This document shows, piece after piece, positions 1 to 7,538 of a stretch of 64,000 bases of DNA. The stretch is from Panacagrimonas sp. (GTDB lineage Bacteria > Pseudomonadota > Gammaproteobacteria > Nevskiales > Nevskiaceae). The stretch lies in assembly GCF_020697055.1 (NCBI RefSeq), contig NZ_JAJFBP010000028.1, positions 1 through 64,000 on the forward strand. The letters run 5' to 3'. The translations under genes and the position numbers were made by a program. Below the pieces are notes generated by a model. The model was not told the DNA's origin and ran no database searches. It saw nothing but the letters and a program-made list of their open reading frames with translations. Numbering within the stretch: the stretch's first letter is position 1; each line of letters starts with the position of its first letter.

Positions 1-1242
1 GGCAGCAGCGCAGTGAACATCTACGTGGGGCAGCGCCGGGGCGGCCGCATGGTGTATGGCTTCAACGTCACAGACCCGACGAACCCGCAGTTCCTGTGGC
101 GTCGTGGGTGCCCCAACCTCACCAATGACACGGGCTGCACCGGCGGCATGAGCGACATCGGCCAGACCTGGGCCACCCCGGCCGTGGGCCTAGTCAAGGG
201 CTTCCACGCCACCAAGCCGGTGGTATTCATTGCCGGCGGTAACGACCCCTGCGAGGACGCCAACAGCCTCAATCCCTCGTGCGTATCGGCCAAGGGCCGC
301 GTCGTGTACGCGGTCGACGGTGTCAACGGCGACGTGCTGGCGACATTCGGACCGCCCGCTGGCGTCACCGACATGCGCAGCGTCGTGGCGGACATCGCGC
401 TGGTGGATCCGGACCTCGACGGTTACGTCGACCACGCGTACGTGGCAGACATGGGCGGCAGCGTCTATCGCATCGACCTGTCCACGCCGCTGACCGGCGC
501 GCCGCTGGCCAAGGAAGCGTGGACGATGCGGCGGATTGCGCGCACCACGGGTGCCTCGCGCAAATTCCAGTTCGCCCCGGCGCTGATCCAGGCCAAGGGT
601 GTGGTCTACGTCGCCATCGGCACGGGCGACCGTGAACACCCGCTGGTCGACCAGTACCCGTACACCAACCCGATCCTGAACCGCTTCTACCTGTTCGCCG
701 ACAAGTTCGACGGCACCGCCGTCAACCTCGACGACCCGGGAGTGATGAACGACGTCACCACTGGCCAGCCCAAGACCGGTTGCGACGCCGAGGTGATCAC
801 GCCGGCCAGCACCAAGCGCGGCTGGTTCTTCGACCTGACCGACAACGGACGCGGCGAGCAGGTGGTGACCTCGGCGGCGGTCGTCGGCGGCCTGGTGGCG
901 TTCAGCACCAATCGGCCGACACCTGAGCCGGTGAACGCGTGTGCGGCCAACCTGGGCGAGGCGCGAGGCTATCTGGTGAACCTGCTCACGGGTTCGGGTG
1001 TGATCGGCTCCGGCAATACCGATTGCGGCCTGGCGCGTTCGTCGGTCTTCGAAGGCGGCGGCCTGCCGCCTTCGCCGGTGATCGCGCGCGTCGTGATCGA
1101 TGGCCAGGTCCGCACGGTGGCGATCGGTGTGGCCCAAAAGGATGCGACGGTCAGCTCGTCCATCGAGGCGCAGCGCATCCGGCCGTCGGTCAACTCCATC
1201 CGCAAGCCGACGTACTGGCTCAATCCGAGGACGTCGGAATAG
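1..1242 (+). CDS. pilY1: PilY1-type pilus tip protein, C-terminal part (cut by window edge)
   Basis: The reading frame is open from the first base and ends at a TAG; the first possible GTG in the window (13) is probably internal, because PilY1 proteins are usually over 1000 residues and only about 413 are seen. The sequence matches the C-terminal beta-propeller of PilY1, a tip adhesin and assembly regulator of type IV pili at the outer surface. It includes a calcium-loop-like run of alternating Asp residues (DPDLDG followed by VDHAYVAD) near residue 138, followed by repeated propeller blades such as the GSVYRID strand. Paired cysteines fit an exported protein. No other pilus gene lies downstream, so minor pilins are expected to the left of the window. 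Confidence 0.88.
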   Translation, partial: GSSAVNIYVGQRRGGRMVYGFNVTDPTNPQFLWRRGCPNLTNDTGCTGGMSDIGQTWATPAVGLVKGFHATKPVVFIAGGNDPCEDANSLNPSCVSAKGRVVYAVDGVNGDVLATFGPPAGVTDMRSVVADIALVDPDLDGYVDHAYVADMGGSVYRIDLSTPLTGAPLAKEAWTMRRIARTTGASRKFQFAPALIQAKGVVYVAIGTGDREHPLVDQYPYTNPILNRFYLFADKFDGTAVNLDDPGVMNDVTTGQPKTGCDAEVITPASTKRGWFFDLTDNGRGEQVVTSAAVVGGLVAFSTNRPTPEPVNACAANLGEARGYLVNLLTGSGVIGSGNTDCGLARSSVFEGGGLPPSPVIARVVIDGQVRTVAIGVAQKDATVSSSIEAQRIRPSVNSIRKPTYWLNPRTSE

Positions 1243-1255
1243 GCCCGATCCTGAG

Positions 1256-1286
1256 GCGGCCGCACCGGATCTTCCGGTGTGGCCGC
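1256..1286 (+). terminator. Hairpin after pilY1
   Basis: A 14-base arm (1256-1269) pairs with 1273-1286 with one G:U wobble and a three-base loop, directly after the pilY1 stop. There is no following T-run, so it may be a stabilising 3' hairpin rather than a classical intrinsic terminator. A second perfect 16-base palindrome lies at 1296-1311. Confidence 0.5.
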
Positions 1287-1443
1287 AGAGGGAGCGGTTC
1301 CGCGCGGAACCTCCGGATCGGTAGACTTCGGGCAGCGGCTGCATTTCGCGCCGCTCCAGTGACCTCCCAGCGGATGACCCTCGTCTAGATCCGGGACACG
1401 GCGGCCGACACCGCATTCAGGGAGGCGCGCCGACAGGTGCCCG

Positions 1444-1860
1444 ATGATGCCGAAGCTTCAGCTGTCCGATTCCGAGTGGCACGCGCTTCTGAATCCGTCC
1501 CAATTCGCCGTGCTGCGCAAGGGTTACGACGAGCGACGCGGATCGCACCCGCTGATCGCTGAGACGGGACGCGGAATCTACATCTGCGCGGGCTGCTTCA
1601 GTCCGCTGTTCGAGTCCTCGGCCAAGTTCGCGCACCGCGACTACCCGTCGTTCTACGAGGCCAACCCCGGCGCGCTGGAGTCCATGGTCAACTTCGGTCC
1701 GAATACCACCGTCGGATATCGATGCGCCCACTGCGGCGGTTACCAGGGTCAGGTTCATAACGACGGGCCGCAGCCGACGGGCAAGCGTTACGCGAACAAC
1801 GGCGACGGATTGCTCTTCGTTCCGCGCGGGAAGCAGCCACCGCCGGTGCGCACGGCGTAA
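1444..1860 (+). CDS. MsrB-fold protein lacking the catalytic cysteine
   Basis: The 138-residue protein has the whole MsrB (methionine-R-sulfoxide reductase) layout. The two zinc CxxC pairs are present (C48/C51 and C94/C97), as are a PSF segment near residue 68 and the DGPxPTGxRY stretch near 107-116. In active MsrB that stretch is followed by the redox cysteine (RYCxN). Here position 117 is alanine (RYANN), and the GHVF motif reads GQVH. The zinc site is kept while the catalytic residue is lost, so it may be a structural or binding homologue without reductase activity. Two ATG codons (1444, 1447) compete for the start. It stands alone between pilY1 and a sugar dehydrogenase gene on the same strand. 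Confidence 0.8.
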   Translation: MMPKLQLSDSEWHALLNPSQFAVLRKGYDERRGSHPLIAETGRGIYICAGCFSPLFESSAKFAHRDYPSFYEANPGALESMVNFGPNTTVGYRCAHCGGYQGQVHNDGPQPTGKRYANNGDGLLFVPRGKQPPPVRTA

Positions 1861-1877
1861 CGACGCCGACCCTGCCA

Positions 1878-3071
1878 ATGGCCCTTCGCCCGATCTACGT
1901 CGTCGCCCTTGTCGGCGTGCTGTGTGCAGCGGCGTGGGTATGGCAACCGTGGCAGCCCGACCGCCGCCACTTCTTCGACGTGATGTCGACGGTGGAGGCC
2001 GCGCCCGAAGGCGTCGCGACGCTGTCGTCCGCCGCCGCCGGTATCCATCCGAAGATCGTGGCGCAGAATCTGAAGCTGCCCTGGGACATCGCGTTCCTGA
2101 GCGACACCGAAGCCCTCGTCACCGAGAAGGCCGGTGCGATGTACCGCGTCGACCTCGCCACCGGCACCAAGCAAGCCGTCGCCGGCATGCCCTCGGTGCG
2201 CGTCCAAGGCCAGGGCGGCCTCCACGCCGTCCTCCTCCACCCGAACTTTGCTGAGAACGGCCTCCTCTACCTGAGCTACGCGGCGCCGCCGCCTGATGGA
2301 AACGGCGCCACCACGCACTTCCTGCGCGCCAAGCTCACGGGCACGCAGCTCACTGACCAGAAACTCCTGCTCCAGGCCAAGGCCCCCACCGGCGCCGGCC
2401 AGCACTTCGGCGGCGCGATGGCGTTCGATCGCGACGGCTATCTGTTCGTCTCTGTCGGCGATCGCGGCACCCGCGAGGACGCGCAGAAGCTGACGTCGCA
2501 CAACGGCAAGATCCTGCGGCTGCACGACGACGGCCGCGTGCCGAAGGACAACCCGTTCGTCGACACGCCGGGCGCGATGCCGGAGATCTGGTCGTACGGG
2601 CATCGCAATCCGCAGGGGCTGTCGTTCGATCCCTTGACCGGTGCGCTGTACGAGGCCGAGCACGGGCCGCAGGGCGGGGACGAGATCAATCGCATCGAGC
2701 GCGGCCGCAACTACGGCTGGCCGGTGATCACCTACGGGCGCGAGTACGGCACCGGCTTCAAGATCGGCGAGGGCACGACGCGCAAGGACGTGCCGCCGCC
2801 CGTTCACTACTACGTGCCGAGCATCGCGACCGCGGGCATCGCGTACTACGCCGCGGACCTGTTTCCGCAGTGGAAGCACAGCGTGTTCGTCGCGTCGCTG
2901 CGCGGGCATCTGAATCGTGTGCAGCTGACGGCGGATGGTCGCTTCGTGAAGGAGGAGCGGCTGCTCACGGATGCCGGATTGCGTGTGCGCGCGGTGCGCG
3001 TTTCGCCCAAGGGCGAGATCTACGTCGTTGCGGACGATGGCGTGATCCTGCGGCTCGACAAGAGCCGGTAG
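1878..3071 (+). CDS. PQQ-dependent aldose sugar dehydrogenase (soluble GDH-B/YliI family)
   Basis: This 397-residue protein has an N-terminal membrane/signal segment (residues about 5-20) followed by a six-bladed propeller of the soluble PQQ sugar dehydrogenase family. Recognisable family stretches are PWDIAFL, the GGLHAVLLHP blade, GQHFGGAMAF with the catalytic-type His, YGHRNPQGL and EHGPQGGDEIN. These enzymes oxidise aldose sugars in the periplasm with bound PQQ and calcium and pass electrons to the respiratory chain. No PQQ synthesis genes are in the window. It begins 17 bases after the MsrB-like gene and may be cotranscribed with it. The substrate cannot be read from sequence. Confidence 0.9.
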   Translation: MALRPIYVVALVGVLCAAAWVWQPWQPDRRHFFDVMSTVEAAPEGVATLSSAAAGIHPKIVAQNLKLPWDIAFLSDTEALVTEKAGAMYRVDLATGTKQAVAGMPSVRVQGQGGLHAVLLHPNFAENGLLYLSYAAPPPDGNGATTHFLRAKLTGTQLTDQKLLLQAKAPTGAGQHFGGAMAFDRDGYLFVSVGDRGTREDAQKLTSHNGKILRLHDDGRVPKDNPFVDTPGAMPEIWSYGHRNPQGLSFDPLTGALYEAEHGPQGGDEINRIERGRNYGWPVITYGREYGTGFKIGEGTTRKDVPPPVHYYVPSIATAGIAYYAADLFPQWKHSVFVASLRGHLNRVQLTADGRFVKEERLLTDAGLRVRAVRVSPKGEIYVVADDGVILRLDKSR

Positions 3072-3097
3072 CGCGGGAAAGCGCAGCGCATCCCGCC
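3071..3097 (-). repeat. REP-like unit, family A
   Basis: The bases after the dehydrogenase stop read, on the minus strand, as a GGCGGGATGCGC half followed by a GCTTTCCCGCGC half. Nearly the same unit occurs on the plus strand after uppP (6109-6134), and shortened copies lie near 6191-6210 and 46155-46203. All are intergenic and next to gene 3' ends. Confidence 0.6.
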
Positions 3098-3159
3098 TAC
3101 CGATCGAGACAAGGGTGAGGCGCACGCGCAGCACCGTGAAGACGTCGGACGTGGGTCGA

Positions 3160-3486
3160 TCAGCCCAGGGCGTGCCCGCACGCCCAGCACGCCGCGAAAT
3201 TGCCCGGCACGTGCTCACCACATCCGCCGCAGGTCCACGGCGCAACCTCCGCCGCGTTCCGGCTTCGATACGCGTCCAGCACTTCCGTCGCTCGCGCCTC
3301 GTCGCGCGGATCGCGCACGACGACGCGCGGGTACGCGTCGGCCGCCAGGTCGCCGCGACCGGACCAGAGCAGGCTGCCCAGCACGTCGGCCGGGATGCGC
3401 TCGGACTCGAGCATGTTGCGCACGATCTCGGCCTCGATCGGATCGGCGGCGAGGTAGACGACGGTGGGAGGGCGGGGCGCAGGCAT
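3160..3486 (-). CDS. DUF2007-domain protein with C-terminal zinc ribbon
   Basis: The 108-residue protein has an N-terminal DUF2007 (putative signal-transducing) domain. It is recognisable by YLAADPIEAEIVRNML, an acidic/hydrophobic core (ADVLG, YPRVVV) and a closing DPRDEARA helix. A short zinc ribbon with two CxxC pairs (residues about 86-103) ends the protein. The function of DUF2007 is not established; family members are usually small proteins encoded alone. I chose the ATG at 3486 because the longer open frame upstream runs through a repeat and lacks coding character. The gene converges on the sugar dehydrogenase gene. No regulatory site is visible. Confidence 0.75.
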   Translation of the reverse strand: MPAPRPPTVVYLAADPIEAEIVRNMLESERIPADVLGSLLWSGRGDLAADAYPRVVVRDPRDEARATEVLDAYRSRNAAEVAPWTCGGCGEHVPGNFAACWACGHALG

Positions 3487-3517
3487 GCCGGCAGTGTGAC
3501 AGCGCAGGACGCGGAGT

Positions 3518-3543
3518 CCCCTCTTCCGCACGCGAGAGAGGGG
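3518..3543. repeat. Half unit of the CCCCTCTCCCG palindromic repeat (family B)
   Basis: A CCCCTCTTCCG arm and a GAGAGAGGGG arm flank a short loop between the DUF2007 gene and the next gene. Fuller copies lie at 4459-4528, 26025-26133 and 34639-34743. Confidence 0.55.
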
Positions 3544-3551
3544 AAGCGGTC

Positions 3552-4379
3552 TCACGGATCCGGCACGAACCCCGGCTCCCAGCGCGGGAACGGATCCGGT
3601 CGGCGCGGCGGCCTGGGCGTGTACGGCCGTGGCAGCACGCCCTGTGCGACGAGGTTGGCGCGCGTGTCGTACCAGATCGCGATGACGTCTTCGGGCGTGT
3701 CGGATGCGCGCTCGAACTCGACGCGCTGCGCCGCGGAGTCGAGCCGCTCGCCGTGACCGGTGCCGAGGCGCTCGGCTTTCTGCTTGGCCATCGGTTCGTG
3801 CGCGCGATCGCTGCGTGATTCGGCCTGCGGCGCGGCGGCTGCACCGGACGCCGCATCGTCCCTCGAGGAATCCTCCAGCTCGCCTCGCCGCCTCGGCCAG
3901 CAGCACGGCGCCGGCGGCGGCACGTACACCGGCTTTTCGCGAAACAGCGCCACGCCGATCACGCCGACATCGCCCGGCCGGCCGGTGCGCGCCGCGTACG
4001 AATCGGGCAGCCGCGTGAAATAGAACGCAGCGACTTCCGACAGGTTCTTGCGCCAGCCGTCGATGCGCACCTGGTCGTTCGGATCCACGACGTAGCCCGA
4101 CTGCTCGGCCGACGCGGTCTCGCCCGACAGCACGTTGACGCCGTCGACGCTGGTCACCGCCAGCACGCGCGCGCCGCTGGTGTTGCGCACGCGGATCTCG
4201 TACTGGCGTCCCGGTTCACCGACGACGTAGCGCCGCCCCTGGAACCAATGCACCGGCAGTTCGCGGCCGTCGCGACGGTCGTGGATGGAAACGTCGGCGA
4301 GGCTCGCCGCGGCGGGAGTCGAAGGGGCGACGCCGGCGGCCGCGAAGGCGAGTCCGGCGAAGAAGGAGTGAAGGCGCAT
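3552..4379 (-). CDS. Exported protein of unknown function
   Basis: This 275-residue product starts with a clear signal peptide (MRLHSFFAGLAFAAAGV, then Ala-rich to about residue 25). A beta-rich domain follows with ELPVHWFQGRRYVVGEPG and an immunoglobulin-like run (YEIRVRNTSG, AVTSVDGVNVLSG). The middle (FYFTRLPDSYAARTGRPGD) resembles a conserved Lysobacterales protein I remember only as hypothetical. The C-terminal half is low-complexity, charged and Pro/Arg-rich. I placed the start at 4379 because the upstream frame extension crosses a family B repeat and the signal peptide begins there. Function unknown; a periplasmic or surface location is likely. Confidence 0.6.
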   Translation of the reverse strand: MRLHSFFAGLAFAAAGVAPSTPAAASLADVSIHDRRDGRELPVHWFQGRRYVVGEPGRQYEIRVRNTSGARVLAVTSVDGVNVLSGETASAEQSGYVVDPNDQVRIDGWRKNLSEVAAFYFTRLPDSYAARTGRPGDVGVIGVALFREKPVYVPPPAPCCWPRRRGELEDSSRDDAASGAAAAPQAESRSDRAHEPMAKQKAERLGTGHGERLDSAAQRVEFERASDTPEDVIAIWYDTRANLVAQGVLPRPYTPRPPRRPDPFPRWEPGFVPDP

Positions 4380-4458
4380 GGTCGGGGTCCGGCAGCAGGG
4401 GTGTGCTGCTGTGAACGGACGCGTCGCTTTGACGGGGTTATCGAATCTTTTCGAATGA

Positions 4459-4528
4459 CCCCTCTCCCGCTTGCGGGAGAGGGGCAGGGAGCGCTCCGCG
4501 CCACCCTCTCCCGCAAGCGGGAGAGGGG
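4459..4528. repeat. Double palindromic intergenic repeat (family B)
   Basis: Two hairpins in tandem, each built from a CCCTCTCCCG arm, a short loop and a CGGGAGAGGG arm, fill the gap between two minus-strand genes. The same architecture recurs at 26025-26133 and 34639-34743. Confidence 0.75.
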
Positions 4529-4533
4529 ACCGC

Positions 4534-5262
4534 TCACCCCAGCCGCAATCCCCCATCCACCGTGATCACCGTGCCACTCAGATACCCGCCGCCCGGCGAC
4601 AGCAGGAACCGGACGGCCTGCGCCACGTCGGCCTCCGAGCCGTGCCGCGCGAGCGGAATGCGGGACGTCTCGCTCGCCAGCTGCGCCGGCGTGAACTGCG
4701 CCTGCTCGGCCGACATCAATCCCGGTGCGACGCCGACCACGCGCAGCCGCGGCGCGAGCTCCAGCGCGAGCGCCTCGGTGACGGTCCACAGCGCGCCCTT
4801 GGACGCGAGGTACGCGCTGAAGCCGGCCACCGGACGGCCGCGCGCGTGCACGTCGAGCAGATTGACGATGCAGCCGCCGTCCGCCAGCCGCGGCGCGCAG
4901 GCCTGCGCCAGGAACAGCGGCGCGCGCAGGTTCGCGGCGATCAGCTCGTCGAACTGCGCCGGCCGCAGTTCCGACAGCGGCGTGGCCTGCCAGGTGGATG
5001 CGTTGTTGACCACGGCATCGAGCCGTCCCCACGCGTCGTGCGCGTCGCGCGCGAGCCGCTCGAGATCGGCGAGATCCTGCAGGTCGGCCGACAGCACGCG
5101 CGCCGAATCCGCGCGCAGTGCGTTGAGTTCGGCGGCCAGCGCGTCGGCCTGCGCGCGCGAATGCCGGCAATGCAGCAGCACGCGCGCGCCGTCGTCGTGC
5201 AGTGCGCGGGAGATCGCCGCGCCGATGCGGCGCGCGGCGCCGGTCACCAGGATCACGTTCAT
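4534..5262 (-). CDS. Pteridine reductase, SDR family (FolM-like)
   Basis: The 242-residue protein is a classical short-chain dehydrogenase. It has a TGxxxRIG cofactor motif (residues 7-14), an NNAS motif near 88, a YxxxK pair (YLASK) near 153 and a C-terminal GxxxxVDGG strand. Instead of the usual catalytic Ser it has Asp in a LLDVHA stretch before the Tyr. That is characteristic of PTR1/FolM-type pteridine reductases, which reduce dihydrobiopterin and dihydrofolate with NADPH. I chose the ATG at 5262 from the position of the Rossmann strand. The gene diverges from uppP across 55 bases containing a TATGAT hexamer at 5301-5306 that could serve uppP. Confidence 0.85.
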   Translation of the reverse strand: MNVILVTGAARRIGAAISRALHDDGARVLLHCRHSRAQADALAAELNALRADSARVLSADLQDLADLERLARDAHDAWGRLDAVVNNASTWQATPLSELRPAQFDELIAANLRAPLFLAQACAPRLADGGCIVNLLDVHARGRPVAGFSAYLASKGALWTVTEALALELAPRLRVVGVAPGLMSAEQAQFTPAQLASETSRIPLARHGSEADVAQAVRFLLSPGGGYLSGTVITVDGGLRLG

Positions 5263-5317
5263 GCGGGTCGGTCGGTCAGTCGATCGCAACATCTTTTCTT
5301 TATGATCGCGCCGCATC

Positions 5318-6103
5318 ATGAACGATCTCCTCGAAGCGATCCTGCTCGGCTTCATCGAGGGCCTCACCGAATTCCTTCCCATCTCCAGCACCGGTCACCT
5401 GCTGATCGTGGAGAACTGGATCGGCCGCCGCTCGGACCTGTTCAACGTCGCGATCCAGGCCGGCGCGATCCTGGCCGTCTCGCTGGTGTACCGCGCGCGC
5501 ATCTGGGAGCTGGCCACGTCGCTGCATCGGCAGGAGACGCGGGACTACGCGCTCAAGCTGCTCGCGGCGTTCACGATCACCGCGGCGCTCGGCCTGATCG
5601 CCAAGACGCTCGGTGTGGAACTGCCCGAGACGGTGACGCCGGTGGCCATCGCGCTGATCGTCGGCGGCGTCGCGATCCTGGCGGTGGAGCGACACGTCAA
5701 GGGCCTTTCGCCGCGCGAGACGGTGACCTGGGGCGTGGCGATTGCCGTCGGCGTGGCGCAGGTCGTCGCCGGGGTGTTTCCGGGCACGTCGCGATCCGCG
5801 GCGGCGATCTTCGCGGCGATGCTCGCCGGCCTCAGCAGCCGGCCGCGCGCCGCGGAGTTCGCGTTCCTGGTCGGCATCCCGGTGATGTTCGCGGCCACCG
5901 GGCACGAGCTGCTGGCGACGTACCTGGAGCCGGGCGGGGTGGCGAGCGAAAGCTGGATCGAGCTCGGCGTGGCGTTCGTCGTCGCGGCGCTGACCGGTTT
6001 CGTCGCGGTGAAATGGTTGCTGCGCTGGGTGTCGGGGCACAGCTTCGTGCCGTTTGCGTGGTATCGGATCGTGATGGGATTCGTGTTGCTGGCGGTGACG
6101 TGA
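5318..6103 (+). CDS. uppP: Undecaprenyl-diphosphatase
   Basis: This 261-residue polytopic membrane protein matches UppP/BacA, which dephosphorylates undecaprenyl pyrophosphate to recycle the lipid carrier for peptidoglycan and other envelope polymers. The two active-site segments are present: EGLTEFLPISSTGH at residues 14-27 and PGTSRSAA near 154. The remaining sequence is a series of hydrophobic helices. Length matches the family. The gene stands alone and diverges from the pteridine reductase. A REP-like unit follows the stop, so it probably ends its transcript here. Confidence 0.95.
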   Translation: MNDLLEAILLGFIEGLTEFLPISSTGHLLIVENWIGRRSDLFNVAIQAGAILAVSLVYRARIWELATSLHRQETRDYALKLLAAFTITAALGLIAKTLGVELPETVTPVAIALIVGGVAILAVERHVKGLSPRETVTWGVAIAVGVAQVVAGVFPGTSRSAAAIFAAMLAGLSSRPRAAEFAFLVGIPVMFAATGHELLATYLEPGGVASESWIELGVAFVVAALTGFVAVKWLLRWVSGHSFVPFAWYRIVMGFVLLAVT

Positions 6104-6108
6104 GGCGC

Positions 6109-6134
6109 GGCGGGATGCGCTTCGCTTTCCCGCG
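6109..6134 (+). repeat. REP-like unit, family A
   Basis: A GGCGGGATGCGC half and a GCTTTCCCGCG half follow the uppP stop. It is almost identical in inverted sense to 3071-3097. A further CGCGCATCCCGCC fragment follows at about 6195-6207. Confidence 0.6.
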
Positions 6135-6227
6135 TGACGTTCGCGGCGGGATGAAGTGACCGTTAGGGCGGGACAGCGGCCGGCTTCATCGGCCGCGCAT
6201 CCCGCCGGGGGATCGCGCCGTTCCCGA

Positions 6228-6241
6228 GGCACCGTTCCTGC
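6228..6241 (+). promoter_or_regulatory. Candidate sigma-54 promoter for the Csu pilus operon
   Basis: The sequence reads GGCACCGTTCCTGC, with GG and GC exactly ten bases apart as in -24/-12 promoters. It lies 32 bases before the ATG of the first pilin gene. It matches GGCAC and TGC of the consensus but not the preceding T. Confidence 0.45.
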
Positions 6242-6272
6242 ACGGATGACGCACCCGTCCGGAGTACGCGTC

Positions 6273-6782
6273 ATGAAACCGTCAGTCCGCTGGATTTCCG
6301 TCAGTCTCGCCGCCCTCGGCGCCATCGGTGTCGCCATGCCCGCGGCGGCCGGCAGCGCCACCGGCAGCTTCAACGTCACCACGACGGTGATCGACGTCTG
6401 CGCGGTCTCGACCGCCAACCTCGGCTTCGGCACCTACAGCCCGATCGCCGGCAGCGCGCTCGACGGCACCAGCACGATCACGATCACCTGTACGCTCGGT
6501 ACGCCGTACAACGTGCGCCTCGATGCCGGCGGCCACAGCGGCGGCTCGGTGAGCACGCGCAAGATGCAGCGCACCAGCGGCGGATCCGAGACGGTCAACT
6601 ACTCGCTCTATCGCAATGCCGGTCGCACCCAGAACTGGGGCGAGACCGACAACACCGACACCGTCTCGGCCACCGGCACCGGCCTGACGCAAGGCCACAC
6701 CGTCTACGGCCGGATCCCGGCCAGCGAGAACGTGCCCACCGGCAGCTACAGCGACACGGTCAACGTGACCGTCAGCTACTGA
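6273..6782 (+). CDS. Spore coat U/Csu-type pilin subunit
   Basis: This 169-residue protein has a signal peptide (residues 1-25) and one SCPU (spore coat protein U) domain, the subunit fold of archaic chaperone-usher (Csu) pili. Typical features are alternating beta-strands rich in Thr/Ser/Gly, a cysteine pair, the FGTYSP strand, a YNVRLDAGG strand and the closing GSYSDTVNVTVSY, which ends like a donor strand. It is followed by chaperone, usher and a second SCPU subunit, so the four genes form a compact pilus operon for surface attachment. The ATG at 6273 precedes the signal peptide. The sequence before it carries a sigma-54-like element. Confidence 0.88.
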   Translation: MKPSVRWISVSLAALGAIGVAMPAAAGSATGSFNVTTTVIDVCAVSTANLGFGTYSPIAGSALDGTSTITITCTLGTPYNVRLDAGGHSGGSVSTRKMQRTSGGSETVNYSLYRNAGRTQNWGETDNTDTVSATGTGLTQGHTVYGRIPASENVPTGSYSDTVNVTVSY

Positions 6783-6803
6783 TCACGGCGCGGGATCCTC
6801 GAC

Positions 6804-7538
6804 GTGAGCCTCGGCGCGATGCGCATCCTGATGTCGCTGATCCTGTTCGGCGCGGCGATCTCGTGCGCACAGGTGCGCGCGCAACCGTCGGCGGGCGGCT
6901 TCACGGTCAGTCCGATCCGCCTGGAGATGCAGGCCGGCGCGCGCGCCATTTCCCTGCAGTTGGGCAATGGCGCGGATCGGACCAAGACGGTGCAGGTCGA
7001 AGCCGTGCGCTGGACGCAGGTCGACGGCCAGGATCGCTACGAATCGGCGCCCGAGCTGGTGATCAATCCGCCGCTGTTTCGCGTCGCGCCGGGCGCGCAC
7101 CAGGTCGTGCGGGCGGGCTTTCGCGGCGGTGCGCCGGACGGCGCCGTCGAGCGTGCCTACCGGCTCTACCTGCAGGAACTTCCCGACGGCGACGAGCCGC
7201 CGACCAGCCAGCTGCGCTTGCTGCTGCGCATCGGCGTGCCGTTGTTCGTCGCGCCGCACGCGCCGGTCAAGGCCGTGCCGCGCTGGACGCTGGCGCGCGG
7301 CGCCGATGGCGCGGTCAACGTCCAGTTGCACAACGACGGCGGTCGCCGGCTGCGCATCGATGCGCTGGACGTCGCCGCCGCCGGATCGACCGGATCGCAG
7401 ACGCTCGCCGGCCTGAACTACGTGCTGCCCGGGCAGGTGCGCCGCTGGGCGCTGCCGGCGCAGTTCTCGGCCACGCCGTTGCAGCTGTCGGGCAACAGCG
7501 ACGCAGGCCCCGTGGATGTCGCGCTGGCCCCGCCCTGA
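6804..7538 (+). CDS. Csu-type periplasmic pilus chaperone
   Basis: The 244-residue product is a PapD-like periplasmic chaperone. It has a signal peptide (to about residue 27), then FTVSPIRLEM opening the first Ig domain, PPLFRVAPGAHQVVR near residue 95 and an AYRLYLQELP strand. The second domain is shorter. Such chaperones donate a strand to folding pilin subunits and deliver them to the usher. The GTG at 6804 is taken as the start, but an ATG at 6819 gives a better signal peptide. The 3' end overlaps the usher gene by 23 bases, implying translational coupling. Confidence 0.87.
   Translation: MSLGAMRILMSLILFGAAISCAQVRAQPSAGGFTVSPIRLEMQAGARAISLQLGNGADRTKTVQVEAVRWTQVDGQDRYESAPELVINPPLFRVAPGAHQVVRAGFRGGAPDGAVERAYRLYLQELPDGDEPPTSQLRLLLRIGVPLFVAPHAPVKAVPRWTLARGADGAVNVQLHNDGGRRLRIDALDVAAAGSTGSQTLAGLNYVLPGQVRRWALPAQFSATPLQLSGNSDAGPVDVALAPP

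Noticed and set aside
5300-6433. Minus-strand frame opposite uppP
   Set aside because: Mirror frame of a conserved membrane protein, without any recognisable motif.
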